58,041 nt of DNA from Thermoplasmata archaeon (GTDB lineage Archaea > Thermoplasmatota > Thermoplasmata > Thermoplasmatales > Thermoplasmataceae): NCBI GenBank assembly GCA_021835025.1, contig JAKBQY010000043.1:1-58041 (forward strand), written 5' to 3'. Position 1 is the stretch's first letter. Each line of letters starts with the position of its first letter. Shown one piece after another: positions 18,544 to 28,040 of this stretch. The notes under the pieces are model-generated. The model worked only from the letters and a program-made list of their open reading frames with translations, did no database searches and was not told the DNA's origin. The position numbers and the translations under genes are program-made.

Positions 18544-20166
18544 TTAATTTAAACCCACAATATTTCCACTTGAATCTATATCCACATTTTCTGCTGCAGG
18601 TTTTTTCGGCAATCCAGGCATTGTCATTATATTGCCAAGTATCGGTATTATAAATTGTGAGCCTGAGTTCACATTAATCTTATTTATGTGGACATCAAAA
18701 TTTTCAGGGTTATTTAATTTCGAAGGATCATCTGAAATTGAACCCTGTGTTTTTGCCATGCATACATAAAATTTTGAAAAGCCATGTTTTTTTATTTTTA
18801 CAAGGTCTTTTTTGGCATCATTTGAAAAAATTACATTTGCGGCACCATAGATTTTTTTTGCAATATCAGTTATCTTTTTTTCAGGGTCACTATCTATGTC
18901 ATAAGTGTATTTTATTTTTTTATTTCCATTTTTATCAATGTTTTCAATGACCTTCCTTGCAAGTTCAATGCCGCCTTCACTACCACCGGAGTAAACATCC
19001 GATAATGCATAATCGATATTATTCCCCTCAAGCAGTTCTGATATCAGCCTTATTTCGCTATCTGTATCATTTTTATGTTTATTTATGGTAACCACAGGTA
19101 TTATGCCAAAGCCCCTTACTATATTAACATGTCTTAGCAGATTTTTAAATCCTTCCCTGATCGAATCAATATTTTCATGATCAATATCTATCGATCCTCC
19201 GTGATATTTCAACCCCCTCAACGTTGCGACAATAACAACAGAGTCCGGCAAAATATTTGAAATTCTGGTGAATATATTCATGAATTTTTCGAAGCCAAGA
19301 TCGGAGCCAAAACCTGCTTCCGTAACTAGATAATCAAACAATTGCAATCCCAGAATATCTCCTAGAATACTTGAGGTTCCGTGCGCAATATTTCCAAAGG
19401 GCCCTGTGTGTATAATTGCAGGTGTGCCTTCCACTGACTGGACCATATTTGGTTTCAAAGCATCCACCAGAAGCGCCGACATTGCGCCCTGTGCATTTAT
19501 ATCCCTTGCAAATACAGGTTTTCCATGATATGTATAGCCAACAAGTATATTTCCCAGCCTTTCCTTCAAATCTTCATAATTTCGGGATAATGCCATAATT
19601 GCCATTATTTCGGATGCTGCCGTAATCACAAATGAATCCATCATCATGGTACCGTTGTTTTTGTTTCCATTTCCAACAATAATTGATCTCAAGGATCGGT
19701 CATCCATATCTATGGCTCTTGGAAAAACCACATTTTTTGGGTCTATATTTAAATCATTTCCATGGCTTATATGGTTATTTACCATTGCAGACAGCAAATT
19801 ATGGGCAGCTGATATGGCAGGAAAATCCCCAGTGAATATTAAATTTATTTTATCCGATGGCTCAACAGTGGATTTGCCTCCACCAGTAGCACCACCTTTT
19901 ACACCAAAAACAGGCCCCAGTGACGGCTCCCTAATTGCAATACCCGAGTTTAAATTCAGTCGTCTAAAGGCCTGGGCAAGCCCTATTGCTGTTGTTGTCT
20001 TCCCCTCCCCTGCGGGAGTTGGGGTTATTGCCGTCATTAAAATTAATTTTCCATTTTTTCTCTTTGATGGAGTGATTTCATTTAAATCTATCTTTGCCAT
20101 ATACTTTCCAAATGTTTCATAATCAGAAATACCTGTGTCCTTCATGATATTAGCTATATTTTTCAT
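18544..20166 (-). CDS. fhs: Formate-tetrahydrofolate ligase
   Basis: A 540-residue enzyme. The P-loop-like ATP site TPTPAGEGKTTTAIGLAQAF, AIREPSLGPVFGVKGGATGG, and RAIDMDDRSLR are the classic FTHFS signatures. It makes 10-formyl-THF from formate, THF and ATP, or runs backwards to recover ATP. Downstream on the same strand of formiminotransferase and cyclodeaminase, it would complete the conversion of the formimino group of histidine to formate with ATP gain, or feed purine synthesis. An IS remnant now separates it from those genes. Length is normal for the family. Confidence 0.96.
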   Translation of the reverse strand: MKNIANIMKDTGISDYETFGKYMAKIDLNEITPSKRKNGKLILMTAITPTPAGEGKTTTAIGLAQAFRRLNLNSGIAIREPSLGPVFGVKGGATGGGKSTVEPSDKINLIFTGDFPAISAAHNLLSAMVNNHISHGNDLNIDPKNVVFPRAIDMDDRSLRSIIVGNGNKNNGTMMMDSFVITAASEIMAIMALSRNYEDLKERLGNILVGYTYHGKPVFARDINAQGAMSALLVDALKPNMVQSVEGTPAIIHTGPFGNIAHGTSSILGDILGLQLFDYLVTEAGFGSDLGFEKFMNIFTRISNILPDSVVIVATLRGLKYHGGSIDIDHENIDSIREGFKNLLRHVNIVRGFGIIPVVTINKHKNDTDSEIRLISELLEGNNIDYALSDVYSGGSEGGIELARKVIENIDKNGNKKIKYTYDIDSDPEKKITDIAKKIYGAANVIFSNDAKKDLVKIKKHGFSKFYVCMAKTQGSISDDPSKLNNPENFDVHINKINVNSGSQFIIPILGNIMTMPGLPKKPAAENVDIDSSGNIVGLN

Positions 20167-20204
20167 GATCTATATAATGTTAAAAATTATAATAAGTTTT
20201 TTAA

Positions 20205-20632
20205 TACTTTGAGCCGGAAATCCCACCCTATTTCAGCAGATCAAAAATTTAGCCAGGCAACATTCTCCTTGTATTAGAGTATGGTAGAAATAAAAAAGGC
20301 AGAATCCTGTACGTATTTGCAACAAACATGAAACTGCAAACGAAGGATATACTGGGGATGTACAAAAATAAAGGGGATCGAAAAAGGATACAAGATGATC
20401 AGGAAGTTACTTGCTAAAACCACATCAAAGAGGTTAAACATCAGGATCCTCTACGTTTATCTTGCAACCATTATTTACAATCTTTGGGTTCTCATGAATA
20501 TTGCCAACAGGATTAGGCAATATCCAACGTGATAAAAGCTTTAGTACCGGCACCACTCATAATAGTGAGGCCATTCGCTACAATTCTAGTGCCTTCAAAA
20601 ACCGACCGGAGGGTGATCTTGATCTACTGTTT
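20205..20632 (+). pseudogene. Degenerate IS4-like DDE transposase remnant, copy 2
   Basis: Blocks GRILYVFATNMKLQTKDILG and, after a frameshift, IEKGYKMIRKLLAKTTSKR then ILYVYLATIIYNLWVLMNIA and IRQYPT are readable on the plus strand at about 20300-20531. They match copy 1 (495-1092) at both nucleotide and protein level. The two copies share sequence through CTACTGTTT (20623-20631) and then diverge, giving an approximate right boundary. The remnant lies between fhs and the cyclodeaminase gene. Confidence 0.75.
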
Positions 20633-20670
20633 AGTTGTGGGAGGATTCTACTATAACAAAATACCACAAT

Positions 20671-21273
20671 CTATCTTAATACATTTTTTTCATAATTTTT
20701 TGCCTTGTCCATTATGTCCTCTGAAATTTCATTGAATAACTTGAGTTTAACTCTCTCGGAAAAACTGTAGGCTTCTCCATGATAAAATTTTAGATTTATT
20801 CCAATATTGCTCAAGGATGTGTGAACCCCAGAATATCCCATATAAACCGATGATATATTGTCAGTTATTAAATTTTTATTTCCTTTACCCATCAGGTACA
20901 GTGCATTTTCCATACCCCGGAGCGATGCAATCGCTATTTTCCATGAGGTAATTATGCTTTTTTTTATTGCATTGTTTATTTCTTGATTCCTGTTTGTGCT
21001 GGATTTATCAATATGGAATGCGTCCATTATATCCAAAAAATTTTTTTCATCTTCATCCATGAGAATTTTCAATTCATCTATGTCCTTTTCACTGTTTTTT
21101 ATTATACTGTTATACCTTTCATGATTCTGTGATAAGTTTTTTCTTGGCAATGAAAGCAATGAAGCCATGGAATTAAGCGATGCAGAAAACATCGATGCCA
21201 GGGCAGATGCTGAACCCCCACCAGGAGCCGGCGATGAACTTTTCAATAAATTGATATATTGTTCTATTTCCAT
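20671..21273 (-). CDS. Formiminotetrahydrofolate cyclodeaminase
   Basis: A 200-residue all-helical protein of the FTCD C-terminal/Fch family. Recognition rests on the N-terminal motif LKSSSPAPGGGSASALASMF (about 9-28), which binds folate, and on RNQEINNAIKKSI-type helices. It converts 5-formimino-THF to 5,10-methenyl-THF and ammonia. The start overlaps the end of the formiminotransferase gene by 10 nt, so the two activities, fused in mammals, are here separate but translationally coupled. Confidence 0.93.
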   Translation of the reverse strand: MEIEQYINLLKSSSPAPGGGSASALASMFSASLNSMASLLSLPRKNLSQNHERYNSIIKNSEKDIDELKILMDEDEKNFLDIMDAFHIDKSSTNRNQEINNAIKKSIITSWKIAIASLRGMENALYLMGKGNKNLITDNISSVYMGYSGVHTSLSNIGINLKFYHGEAYSFSERVKLKLFNEISEDIMDKAKNYEKNVLR

Positions 21274-22160
21274 AATGATCTTAATATATTATATTCTAAA
21301 ATATTTTTGCTGCCAATTTTTGCTTTTAAATAATGCCCAAGTGAATTTGCAACAGCATCTTCAGGCAAAAGCCCAATGATTTCTGATCCAGATATATTAA
21401 ACCCATAATTATTTGATTCCTCTTTTATAAATTCATATACATCATATAATGGTGCATTATTGTAATCATTTATATTCATTGAAATTTGCACATATTTTCC
21501 GGATTTTACATGAAATGTCAATGCCTTGGTATTCTTTATGTATTTGCCCGATCTTATTTTTTTCGTAATTTCATTGACCTTTGAAACATCCTCAGTATCT
21601 ATATTGACATTATATGCTATCAAGGTATTGCGTGCACCCAGTATTAGGGCTCCCCATTTATTCATCTCTTGCGGGCCAAAATCAGGCCTGTATTTTTCCT
21701 CATTTATGTGCTTTTTCAATTCCTCATACTGAAAATGCATGTTTCTTATCCACGATATCCTTTTTCTTTCTTCACTATCAGTGGAATTAGCATACAAATA
21801 TACTGGAATGTTTAAGTTATCACCTATCATCTTCCCTAGAGTTTTTGATATATCAATCGCCTCTTTCATAGTTGCTTCCATCATTGGAACTATAGGCAAA
21901 ACATCAACAGCCCCAATTCTAGGATGAAGCCCCCGGTGCTTATCCATGTCTATTAATTCACACGCTTTTTTTGTCATATTAAACAGTATATTAACTATAT
22001 TGTTGCAATCTGATACCATGGTGACAACGCTTCTATTGTGATCCCGGTCAATATTAACATCAAGTATTTTTGCACCGTATTCTTCCATTGTTGAGATGAT
22101 TAGTTCCATGGTATTCTCATCGGAAGTACTGAAATTGGGAACGGATTCAAAAATTTTCAT
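21264..22160 (-). CDS. ftcd: Glutamate formiminotransferase
   Basis: A 298-residue protein matching the FTCD N-terminal domains: FESVPNFSTSDENTMELI at the start, DRDHNRSVVTMV, HRGLHPRIGAVDVLPIVPM, and VNIDTEDVSKVNEI. It transfers the formimino group of formimino-glutamate (from histidine breakdown) to THF. It is the first gene of the run formiminotransferase, cyclodeaminase, (IS remnant), fhs. No other histidine-degradation gene is in the window. Confidence 0.94.
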   Translation of the reverse strand: MKIFESVPNFSTSDENTMELIISTMEEYGAKILDVNIDRDHNRSVVTMVSDCNNIVNILFNMTKKACELIDMDKHRGLHPRIGAVDVLPIVPMMEATMKEAIDISKTLGKMIGDNLNIPVYLYANSTDSEERKRISWIRNMHFQYEELKKHINEEKYRPDFGPQEMNKWGALILGARNTLIAYNVNIDTEDVSKVNEITKKIRSGKYIKNTKALTFHVKSGKYVQISMNINDYNNAPLYDVYEFIKEESNNYGFNISGSEIIGLLPEDAVANSLGHYLKAKIGSKNILEYNILRSLWK

Positions 22161-22344
22161 AATATGTTATTATTAATGCATATAAAAAGTAATTTTAATA
22201 AATATATATAGATATAATGAATATACATATATTTATTTATTATCTATTTAGATAAACTATACGCTAAATAAATTAGTAATGTAGGGGGTTCAAAAATTTT
22301 TATATAAAGTTACGTATTGTCATTTATACTCAATTGTGATAAAT

Positions 22345-25300
22345 ATGATAACAACTATAAAAAATGTTATAAAAAGGGACGGTACCAGAGTTTCGTTCGA
22401 TAAGGGCAAGATTGCAATGGCAATTTACAAGGCCATGCTTTCCGTGAAAATGGGTTCAATGGAGGAAGCAAACAAATTTGCGGATATTGTAACGGAAGAA
22501 ATACAGAAAGGAGGACATGAGCCAAGTGTTGAAGCCATTCAGGATGCCGTAGAAAACATATTAATGTCACATAAAATTGGCGGAAAGTCATATATACCTG
22601 TTGCAAAAGCTTACATACTGTATAGGGAAAAAAGAAAGACGATCAGAGAGGAAAAGGAGCTCCTCGGTGTTAAGGACGATCTTAAATTAAATGTAAATGC
22701 GATAAAGGTACTGGAGGCCAGATATTTATTTAAGGATTCTGAGGGTAAAATAATTGAAACGCCAAAACAGATGTTTCATAGGGTGGCAGTCCATCTGGGC
22801 ATAATACAAGGTTTGTATGATTATATTGATTTCCAGAAAAATGGAAACGTGCACAATGAAGGTTCTGTATATTCTGGTCTATCAAAAACACAGATCGATG
22901 AATTGAAAAGGGCATTCAGTGAGCTTAAAAAGGAAAAACAGGTTACCGGGGACTTTGAAGAATTCATGGATTTTATTCAAACAAAAAAAACCAGGATAGA
23001 TTATTATATAGGCAAATTCGAGAATGCCATGATAAATCTGGAATTCATTCCAAATTCTCCAACTTTAATGAATGCAGGCGGTCCACTTGGGCAGTTAAGT
23101 GCATGTTTCGTTCTACAGGTAGATGACAGCATCGACTCAATATTTGATACCCTAAAATATACAGCTGAAATACACAAATCAGGAGGAGGTACAGGATTCT
23201 CATTCACACGATTGAGGGCCAGCGATGACATAGTGGCATCCACAAAGGGTGTTGCTTCAGGCCCTGTATCATTTATGAGGATATTTGATGTTACAACAGA
23301 TGTGATCAAGCAGGGTGGAAAGAGAAGAGGAGCCAATATGGGAATCTTGAATTACAATCATCCAAATATAATGGATTTCATTCTTAGCAAGGATTCCGAA
23401 AACAAAGTTTTGAGCAATTTCAATATATCTGTTGGCGTTGACGATGAGTTCTTTGAAAAGCTTGATAACGATGATTATATCGAATTGGTAAATCCAAGAG
23501 ACAATAAAATAATGGGAAAAATAAGGGCAAAAACATTATGGGATTCAATCATAAACCAGGCATGGAAAACCGGAGACCCGGGAATGATATTCCTCGATGA
23601 AATCAATAGAAAGAATCCGGTGAAGAACATAGGATATATAGAATCTACAAATCCGTGTATAACCGGTGATACAAGAATATACACATCCGAGGGAATAAAA
23701 ACAGCTAAACAGTTATATGATGAAGGAAATCCATTAAATATAAAAATAGACGGTAGATTTGGAGGGGAATTTAAAAAATCATCAAATGTTATATATACTG
23801 GATTTAAAGATGTATATAAAATAACAACAAAGGAAGGCTTTGAAATAAAAGTTACCGGTGACCATAAAATATATAGTGAAGAGAGAGGTTGGGTAGAAGC
23901 ATTAAAACTGAGAAATGAAGAAAAAATAAGGATATTAAATGAAGGAGGCTCCTTTGGATCTTATGGCAGCTTTAAGGAGGGCAGGGTTCTGGGTTGGCTT
24001 GTTGGCGATGGCCATATAAACAATGGAAATAATAATGACCGTGCAGTATTATCTTTCTATGCACAGGATCGTGTAATAGCAAAAGATTTTGAAAACTATA
24101 TAAACGATATAATCAGACCATCCACAAATAACAGGGATTATCATGTTGGTATGGTAAATATTGAAAGCAGAAATTGCACGACAATTGCATCGGAAAGATT
24201 AAAGGAATTTGCTTTAGAATATGGATTAATAGAAGAAAAGTTGAAAGTTCCCGATAAGGTATTTGAAGGCAACATGGAAATGCAAAAAGGATTCATTCAG
24301 GCATTATTTGAGGCGGACGGCACAGTATTGTTCTCAAAAAAGTCCAGGTACTCGGTAAGACTTGGTTCAATAAGTTTAAATTTACTAAAACAGGTTCAGA
24401 TGCTATTATTGAATTTCGGTATATATAGCAGAATATATAAATATCGTAAAAAAGCTGGTTTAAGAATGCTTCCAGATGCAGATAGAAATAAGAAACTATA
24501 TGAAACACAGGATTTCCATGAACTTGCTATATCTGGAATAAACTTGATAAATTATACAAATTCTATAGGTTTTATATCTGAAAGAAAAAATACAAAGCTA
24601 AACGAAGTTGTAAATAGCTACAAAAGAAGTCCTTTATCTGCTTTATGGGAAGCAAGGATAGATAAAATAGAATATATCGGCAAGGATGATGTATACGATC
24701 TTGTAGAACCATCTACTCATTCATTTGTAGCTAGCGGAATTGTGGTACACAATTGTGGCGAACAACCGTTATTGCCTTACGAATCATGCAATCTTGGTTC
24801 AATAAATCTTTCAAAATTTGTTGAAAATGGTAAATTCAATTACGATAGGTACAGGGATATTATTCGCACAGCAACGGATTTCCTTGAAAATGTAGTGGAC
24901 GCCAATAAATTTCCTGTTGAAAAAATCAAAAACATGACACGAACAACCAGAAAAATTGGCCTTGGATTGATGGGCTTTGCAGACATGCTTATAAAGCTGG
25001 GAATACCATACAACAGCAATGAAGCCCTGGAGATGGGAGAGCATATCATGAAGTTCCTTAATGATGAGTCCCATAGTGAATCAGAGAGGCTTGCAGAAGA
25101 AAGGGGGGTTTTTCCGGGATGGTACGGATCTGATTATGAAAAAGCCGGAATAAAAATGAGAAATTCAACCACAACAACAATAGCACCAACGGGAACAATA
25201 TCAATAATAGCAGGATGTTCATCCTCAATAGAGCCGTTATTCGCAATAGCATTTGTTAGGCACGTTCTTAATGGCCAGGAACTCCTTGAGGTAAACCCAC

Positions 25301-25767
25301 TATTCGAGGAAGCCCTGAGAAACAGCGGATTGTATTCCACTGATATAATGGAAAGAGTTGCCCATACAGGAAATTTGAAGGACACCGCACTTCCTGAGGA
25401 CATTAAAAAGGTATTTATCACAGCGCAAGAAATAAAACCTGAATGGCATGTAATGATGCAGGCAACATTCCAGAGATACTGCGATTCCGGTGTATCAAAG
25501 ACAATAAATATGCCCTTTGATGCAACACCAGATGACATTGCAAGGGCATACAGGCTTGCCAAGGACGTTCATTGCAAGGGCATAACAGTATACAGGGACA
25601 AAAGCAAATCACAGCAGGTTTTATATGCTGGGGACGGCAACAACGATGAGAAAAAAAAAAGCGATGAGGAAAAAAAAATTGACATATTATTGAAGATGCC
25701 AGATAAATTCTTAAAACTTGAGTCAACATTTGATCCAGCCTGCCCTACTGGAAAATGTGACCTTTAA
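22345..25767 (+). CDS. nrdJ: Adenosylcobalamin-dependent (class II) ribonucleotide reductase with intein
   Basis: An intein-containing class II RNR; about 774 residues without the intein. An N-terminal ATP-cone (IKRDGTRVSFDKGKIAMAIY) is followed by NSPTLMNAGGPLGQLSACFV (first active-site Cys), the thiyl-radical segment NPCGEQPLLPYESCN, and a C-terminal redox pair CPTGKC. It reduces ribonucleotides using B12 as the radical source. ATG 22345 is chosen because GTGAT, a core SD sequence, lies 4 nt upstream; that GTG (22336) is the alternative start. A TATA-like TTTATATAAAG lies near 22298. No class I partner gene is adjacent. Confidence 0.95.
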   Translation: MITTIKNVIKRDGTRVSFDKGKIAMAIYKAMLSVKMGSMEEANKFADIVTEEIQKGGHEPSVEAIQDAVENILMSHKIGGKSYIPVAKAYILYREKRKTIREEKELLGVKDDLKLNVNAIKVLEARYLFKDSEGKIIETPKQMFHRVAVHLGIIQGLYDYIDFQKNGNVHNEGSVYSGLSKTQIDELKRAFSELKKEKQVTGDFEEFMDFIQTKKTRIDYYIGKFENAMINLEFIPNSPTLMNAGGPLGQLSACFVLQVDDSIDSIFDTLKYTAEIHKSGGGTGFSFTRLRASDDIVASTKGVASGPVSFMRIFDVTTDVIKQGGKRRGANMGILNYNHPNIMDFILSKDSENKVLSNFNISVGVDDEFFEKLDNDDYIELVNPRDNKIMGKIRAKTLWDSIINQAWKTGDPGMIFLDEINRKNPVKNIGYIESTNPCITGDTRIYTSEGIKTAKQLYDEGNPLNIKIDGRFGGEFKKSSNVIYTGFKDVYKITTKEGFEIKVTGDHKIYSEERGWVEALKLRNEEKIRILNEGGSFGSYGSFKEGRVLGWLVGDGHINNGNNNDRAVLSFYAQDRVIAKDFENYINDIIRPSTNNRDYHVGMVNIESRNCTTIASERLKEFALEYGLIEEKLKVPDKVFEGNMEMQKGFIQALFEADGTVLFSKKSRYSVRLGSISLNLLKQVQMLLLNFGIYSRIYKYRKKAGLRMLPDADRNKKLYETQDFHELAISGINLINYTNSIGFISERKNTKLNEVVNSYKRSPLSALWEARIDKIEYIGKDDVYDLVEPSTHSFVASGIVVHNCGEQPLLPYESCNLGSINLSKFVENGKFNYDRYRDIIRTATDFLENVVDANKFPVEKIKNMTRTTRKIGLGLMGFADMLIKLGIPYNSNEALEMGEHIMKFLNDESHSESERLAEERGVFPGWYGSDYEKAGIKMRNSTTTTIAPTGTISIIAGCSSSIEPLFAIAFVRHVLNGQELLEVNPLFEEALRNSGLYSTDIMERVAHTGNLKDTALPEDIKKVFITAQEIKPEWHVMMQATFQRYCDSGVSKTINMPFDATPDDIARAYRLAKDVHCKGITVYRDKSKSQQVLYAGDGNNDEKKKSDEEKKIDILLKMPDKFLKLESTFDPACPTGKCDL
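23656..24753 (+). mobile_element. Intein with LAGLIDADG homing endonuclease in nrdJ
   Basis: The in-frame insert of 366 codons starts at Cys1 (CITGDTRIYTSEGIKTAKQL) and ends with the splicing motif SGIVVHN before the +1 Cys of CGEQPL. N-terminal block A, block B (VTGDHKIYSEERGWVEA) and the terminal His-Asn are all present, so protein splicing should be functional. Two dodecapeptide motifs, LGWLVGDGH (about intein residue 110) and IQALFEADGT (about 215), indicate a homing endonuclease. The insertion is at the codon for the thiyl-radical cysteine, a known RNR intein site. Confidence 0.95.
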
Positions 25768-25780
25768 AATTTTTTTTATT

Positions 25781-26899
25781 TTACCATTGGGTACTTTCAA
25801 AATCATTTATGATATTCATGAAATACAAAAATGCATTATATGGGGATTTATACGGGTTGAAGTATTCATGCACTTCCTGGTCGCTCTGGTCTCCTGTAGA
25901 CATGTAATATAAATGGTCAGATGCCTGGAGATATCTCCACAATTTTTTATTTTTATTATCCTTCATGGACCTGATCTTACCGAAAGCCTCTCTCTGCATT
26001 GGATTTCCAAGCCATGGTGACAAATCCCTGTTAGTATCAGCCCACGATATAGGATCTTTTACGCTTATTTTGCCATGCCCTTCGAAGTTATTCGCTTCAT
26101 TCACATTCAAGAAATTTATATTATTTTTTGAAAATTCCACCGGCAAATATTTCAAAAACTCAAATATCCCTGTTTCTTTTGATTGATGCTCGCCAAATGT
26201 TTCATAATCCATAAAAATATTAATGAAATCACCGGGTGTTTGTTTAATCCAATTCGCATATTTGTCTGCTGCCAGTGGGAATTCATTCCATGATTGGTTT
26301 GAAAACCGGAATGAAATATCATCGCTGAGACGGTAATTTCTTAGAAGCAAATTAATTCCAGATTCCGCCTTGTAAAGAAAATTAGGTGATTTCCCCAGTT
26401 TATCTGTGCCCTCAGCAAGTATTGTGCCGTATCCAAGGGAAGATACAATGTCCCCAATGTAATTGCTGTAAATCAATTCAGTATTTCTAAAATTTTTGGG
26501 AACAATGCCGAACGTTCTTTTTACCATATTTTTATGCTCATTTATCTGGTTTATGAATTCATCCTTGTCCAGCAAAAAAGCAAGAGAATGATAATATGTT
26601 TCATCAAGGATCTCTCCAAGCCCGCTTTTAAAATACTCCCTGAATACATCTATTACCTCAGGACAGTACTCATTTGCCTGTTCAATCATTGTCCCTGAAA
26701 AGGAAAAAGTTGCCTTTATTTCATTCTCGAGCAATATTTTTGTCGCAGGAATATATGAATTTTCAGAGATTCTTTTAAATATTTCCATATTTTTTGAATC
26801 CCAGAAATAATCATGTTCATTTCCAATTTCTGGCATTCTATATGGCCTCAATCTTCTCGGCTGATGGACCTCAAAATAAAATATAGCATTATCCGACAA
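25781..26899 (-). CDS. Glycoside hydrolase family 57 (alpha-amylase type)
   Basis: A 372-residue GH57 enzyme. The five family motifs are recognisable: FYFEVHQPRRL (HQP), GEILDE, FRNTELIY with the nucleophile Glu, and IFMDYETFGEHQ with the acid/base Asp. GH57 enzymes hydrolyse or transfer alpha-glucans. It is last of a three-gene operon and overlaps the glycosyltransferase gene by 11 nt. The absence of a signal peptide points to intracellular glycogen. Convergent with nrdJ, only 13 nt apart. Confidence 0.92.
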   Translation of the reverse strand: MSDNAIFYFEVHQPRRLRPYRMPEIGNEHDYFWDSKNMEIFKRISENSYIPATKILLENEIKATFSFSGTMIEQANEYCPEVIDVFREYFKSGLGEILDETYYHSLAFLLDKDEFINQINEHKNMVKRTFGIVPKNFRNTELIYSNYIGDIVSSLGYGTILAEGTDKLGKSPNFLYKAESGINLLLRNYRLSDDISFRFSNQSWNEFPLAADKYANWIKQTPGDFINIFMDYETFGEHQSKETGIFEFLKYLPVEFSKNNINFLNVNEANNFEGHGKISVKDPISWADTNRDLSPWLGNPMQREAFGKIRSMKDNKNKKLWRYLQASDHLYYMSTGDQSDQEVHEYFNPYKSPYNAFLYFMNIINDFESTQW

Positions 26900-28040
26900 T
26901 TGAATTATACACCTCCATTGTTTTTATTGCGGACTTATCCCAGGTGAATCCCTTTGCCTCTATCTGGCCATTTATTCCCATTGTTTCCCTCAGTCCCCTG
27001 TATTTCAGGATTCCTATAATATATTCAGAAATATAGTCTGTATCCCAGAAATCACATTTGAACACATTTCTCAATGACTCACCCACACCGGTAGTATTGC
27101 TTATTATTGCTGGAGTCCCAGTGCTCATTGCTTCTATTACGGACATCCCAAATGGTTCGGATACTGCAGGAAGAACAAATATATCAGAATTTCTATAATA
27201 ATAAAGCTTCTCCTGCAGATGAACAAATCCTGTAAATACCACATTTTTTACAATTCCAAAATTTTCTGCATCCTTTTTCATCTGGTTTATTAAATCGCCG
27301 GTGCCTACAATGATAAATTTTATGCCAGGCATCTTTGAAATGGTCTTTTTGGCAGCCTCAAGGAAGAAATACGGCCCTTTCTGGGTTGTTACCCTCCCAA
27401 AATAAAGCACAGATTTTTGCAAACCGTAATCCTTTGGTTCCATGCCAATAAAATTTGGGTCAAGCCCATTGTATATAACCTCTATTTTTTTATCCGCAAT
27501 GCCATAATTATTTACTATTATTTTTTTCGTGTAATCGGAAACAGCTATAATTTTATCTGCAATTTCCATTCCTTCTCTTTCAATATCCATTATGTGTTTC
27601 TGTGGAAAGAAATTTCCGGACCTGTCAATTTCAGTACTGTGGACTGTTGCAACCATTGGTATCCCATATTTTTTCTTCAATTTTATGCCTGCACGGAATG
27701 TTATCCAGTCATGGCAGTGTATTGCATCAACTTCAGGATCAACTGCCTTTATTACATTTTTATTGTAGATCCTAATTTTATCCTCGAATTTTAAATTTCC
27801 ATTATAATATGATTCCATTTTTTTATTGTGCCCATCTGTGTGTTCATGATTCTTTGCCATATAATTCAACCCGACCTTATGGACTTTAAACGGGTATTTT
27901 TCATTGAGCCCGGGAACATCGGGGACGTAAAGTGTTATACTTGCCATTCTATTTAATATGCTGAATATATTTATTGTATGAATTCCCAAACCTCCTGAAA
28001 AGGCAGGCGGAAGTTCCCAGCCGATAACGCCTATTTTCAT
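26889..28040 (-). CDS. GT4/GT5-type glycosyltransferase, glycogen synthase-like
   Basis: A 383-residue GT-B glycosyltransferase. The N-terminal LPPAFSGGLGIHT glycine loop is typical of starch/glycogen synthases, and the C-terminal nucleotide-sugar site reads LPAVSEPFGMSVIEAMSTGT, giving the E-x7-E motif. Intermediate segments include AIHCHDWITFRAGIK and VLYFGRVTTQKGPYFFLEAA. Located between GH57 and the debranching enzyme, it most likely elongates glycogen from a nucleotide-glucose. Its stop overlaps the GH57 start and its start abuts the debranching enzyme stop. Confidence 0.9.
   Translation of the reverse strand: MKIGVIGWELPPAFSGGLGIHTINIFSILNRMASITLYVPDVPGLNEKYPFKVHKVGLNYMAKNHEHTDGHNKKMESYYNGNLKFEDKIRIYNKNVIKAVDPEVDAIHCHDWITFRAGIKLKKKYGIPMVATVHSTEIDRSGNFFPQKHIMDIEREGMEIADKIIAVSDYTKKIIVNNYGIADKKIEVIYNGLDPNFIGMEPKDYGLQKSVLYFGRVTTQKGPYFFLEAAKKTISKMPGIKFIIVGTGDLINQMKKDAENFGIVKNVVFTGFVHLQEKLYYYRNSDIFVLPAVSEPFGMSVIEAMSTGTPAIISNTTGVGESLRNVFKCDFWDTDYISEYIIGILKYRGLRETMGINGQIEAKGFTWDKSAIKTMEVYNSIVG

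Noticed and set aside
22186-22335. Cobalamin riboswitch upstream of the B12-dependent reductase
   Set aside because: No B12-box-like sequence or fold was seen; the region is AT-rich and promoter-like only.
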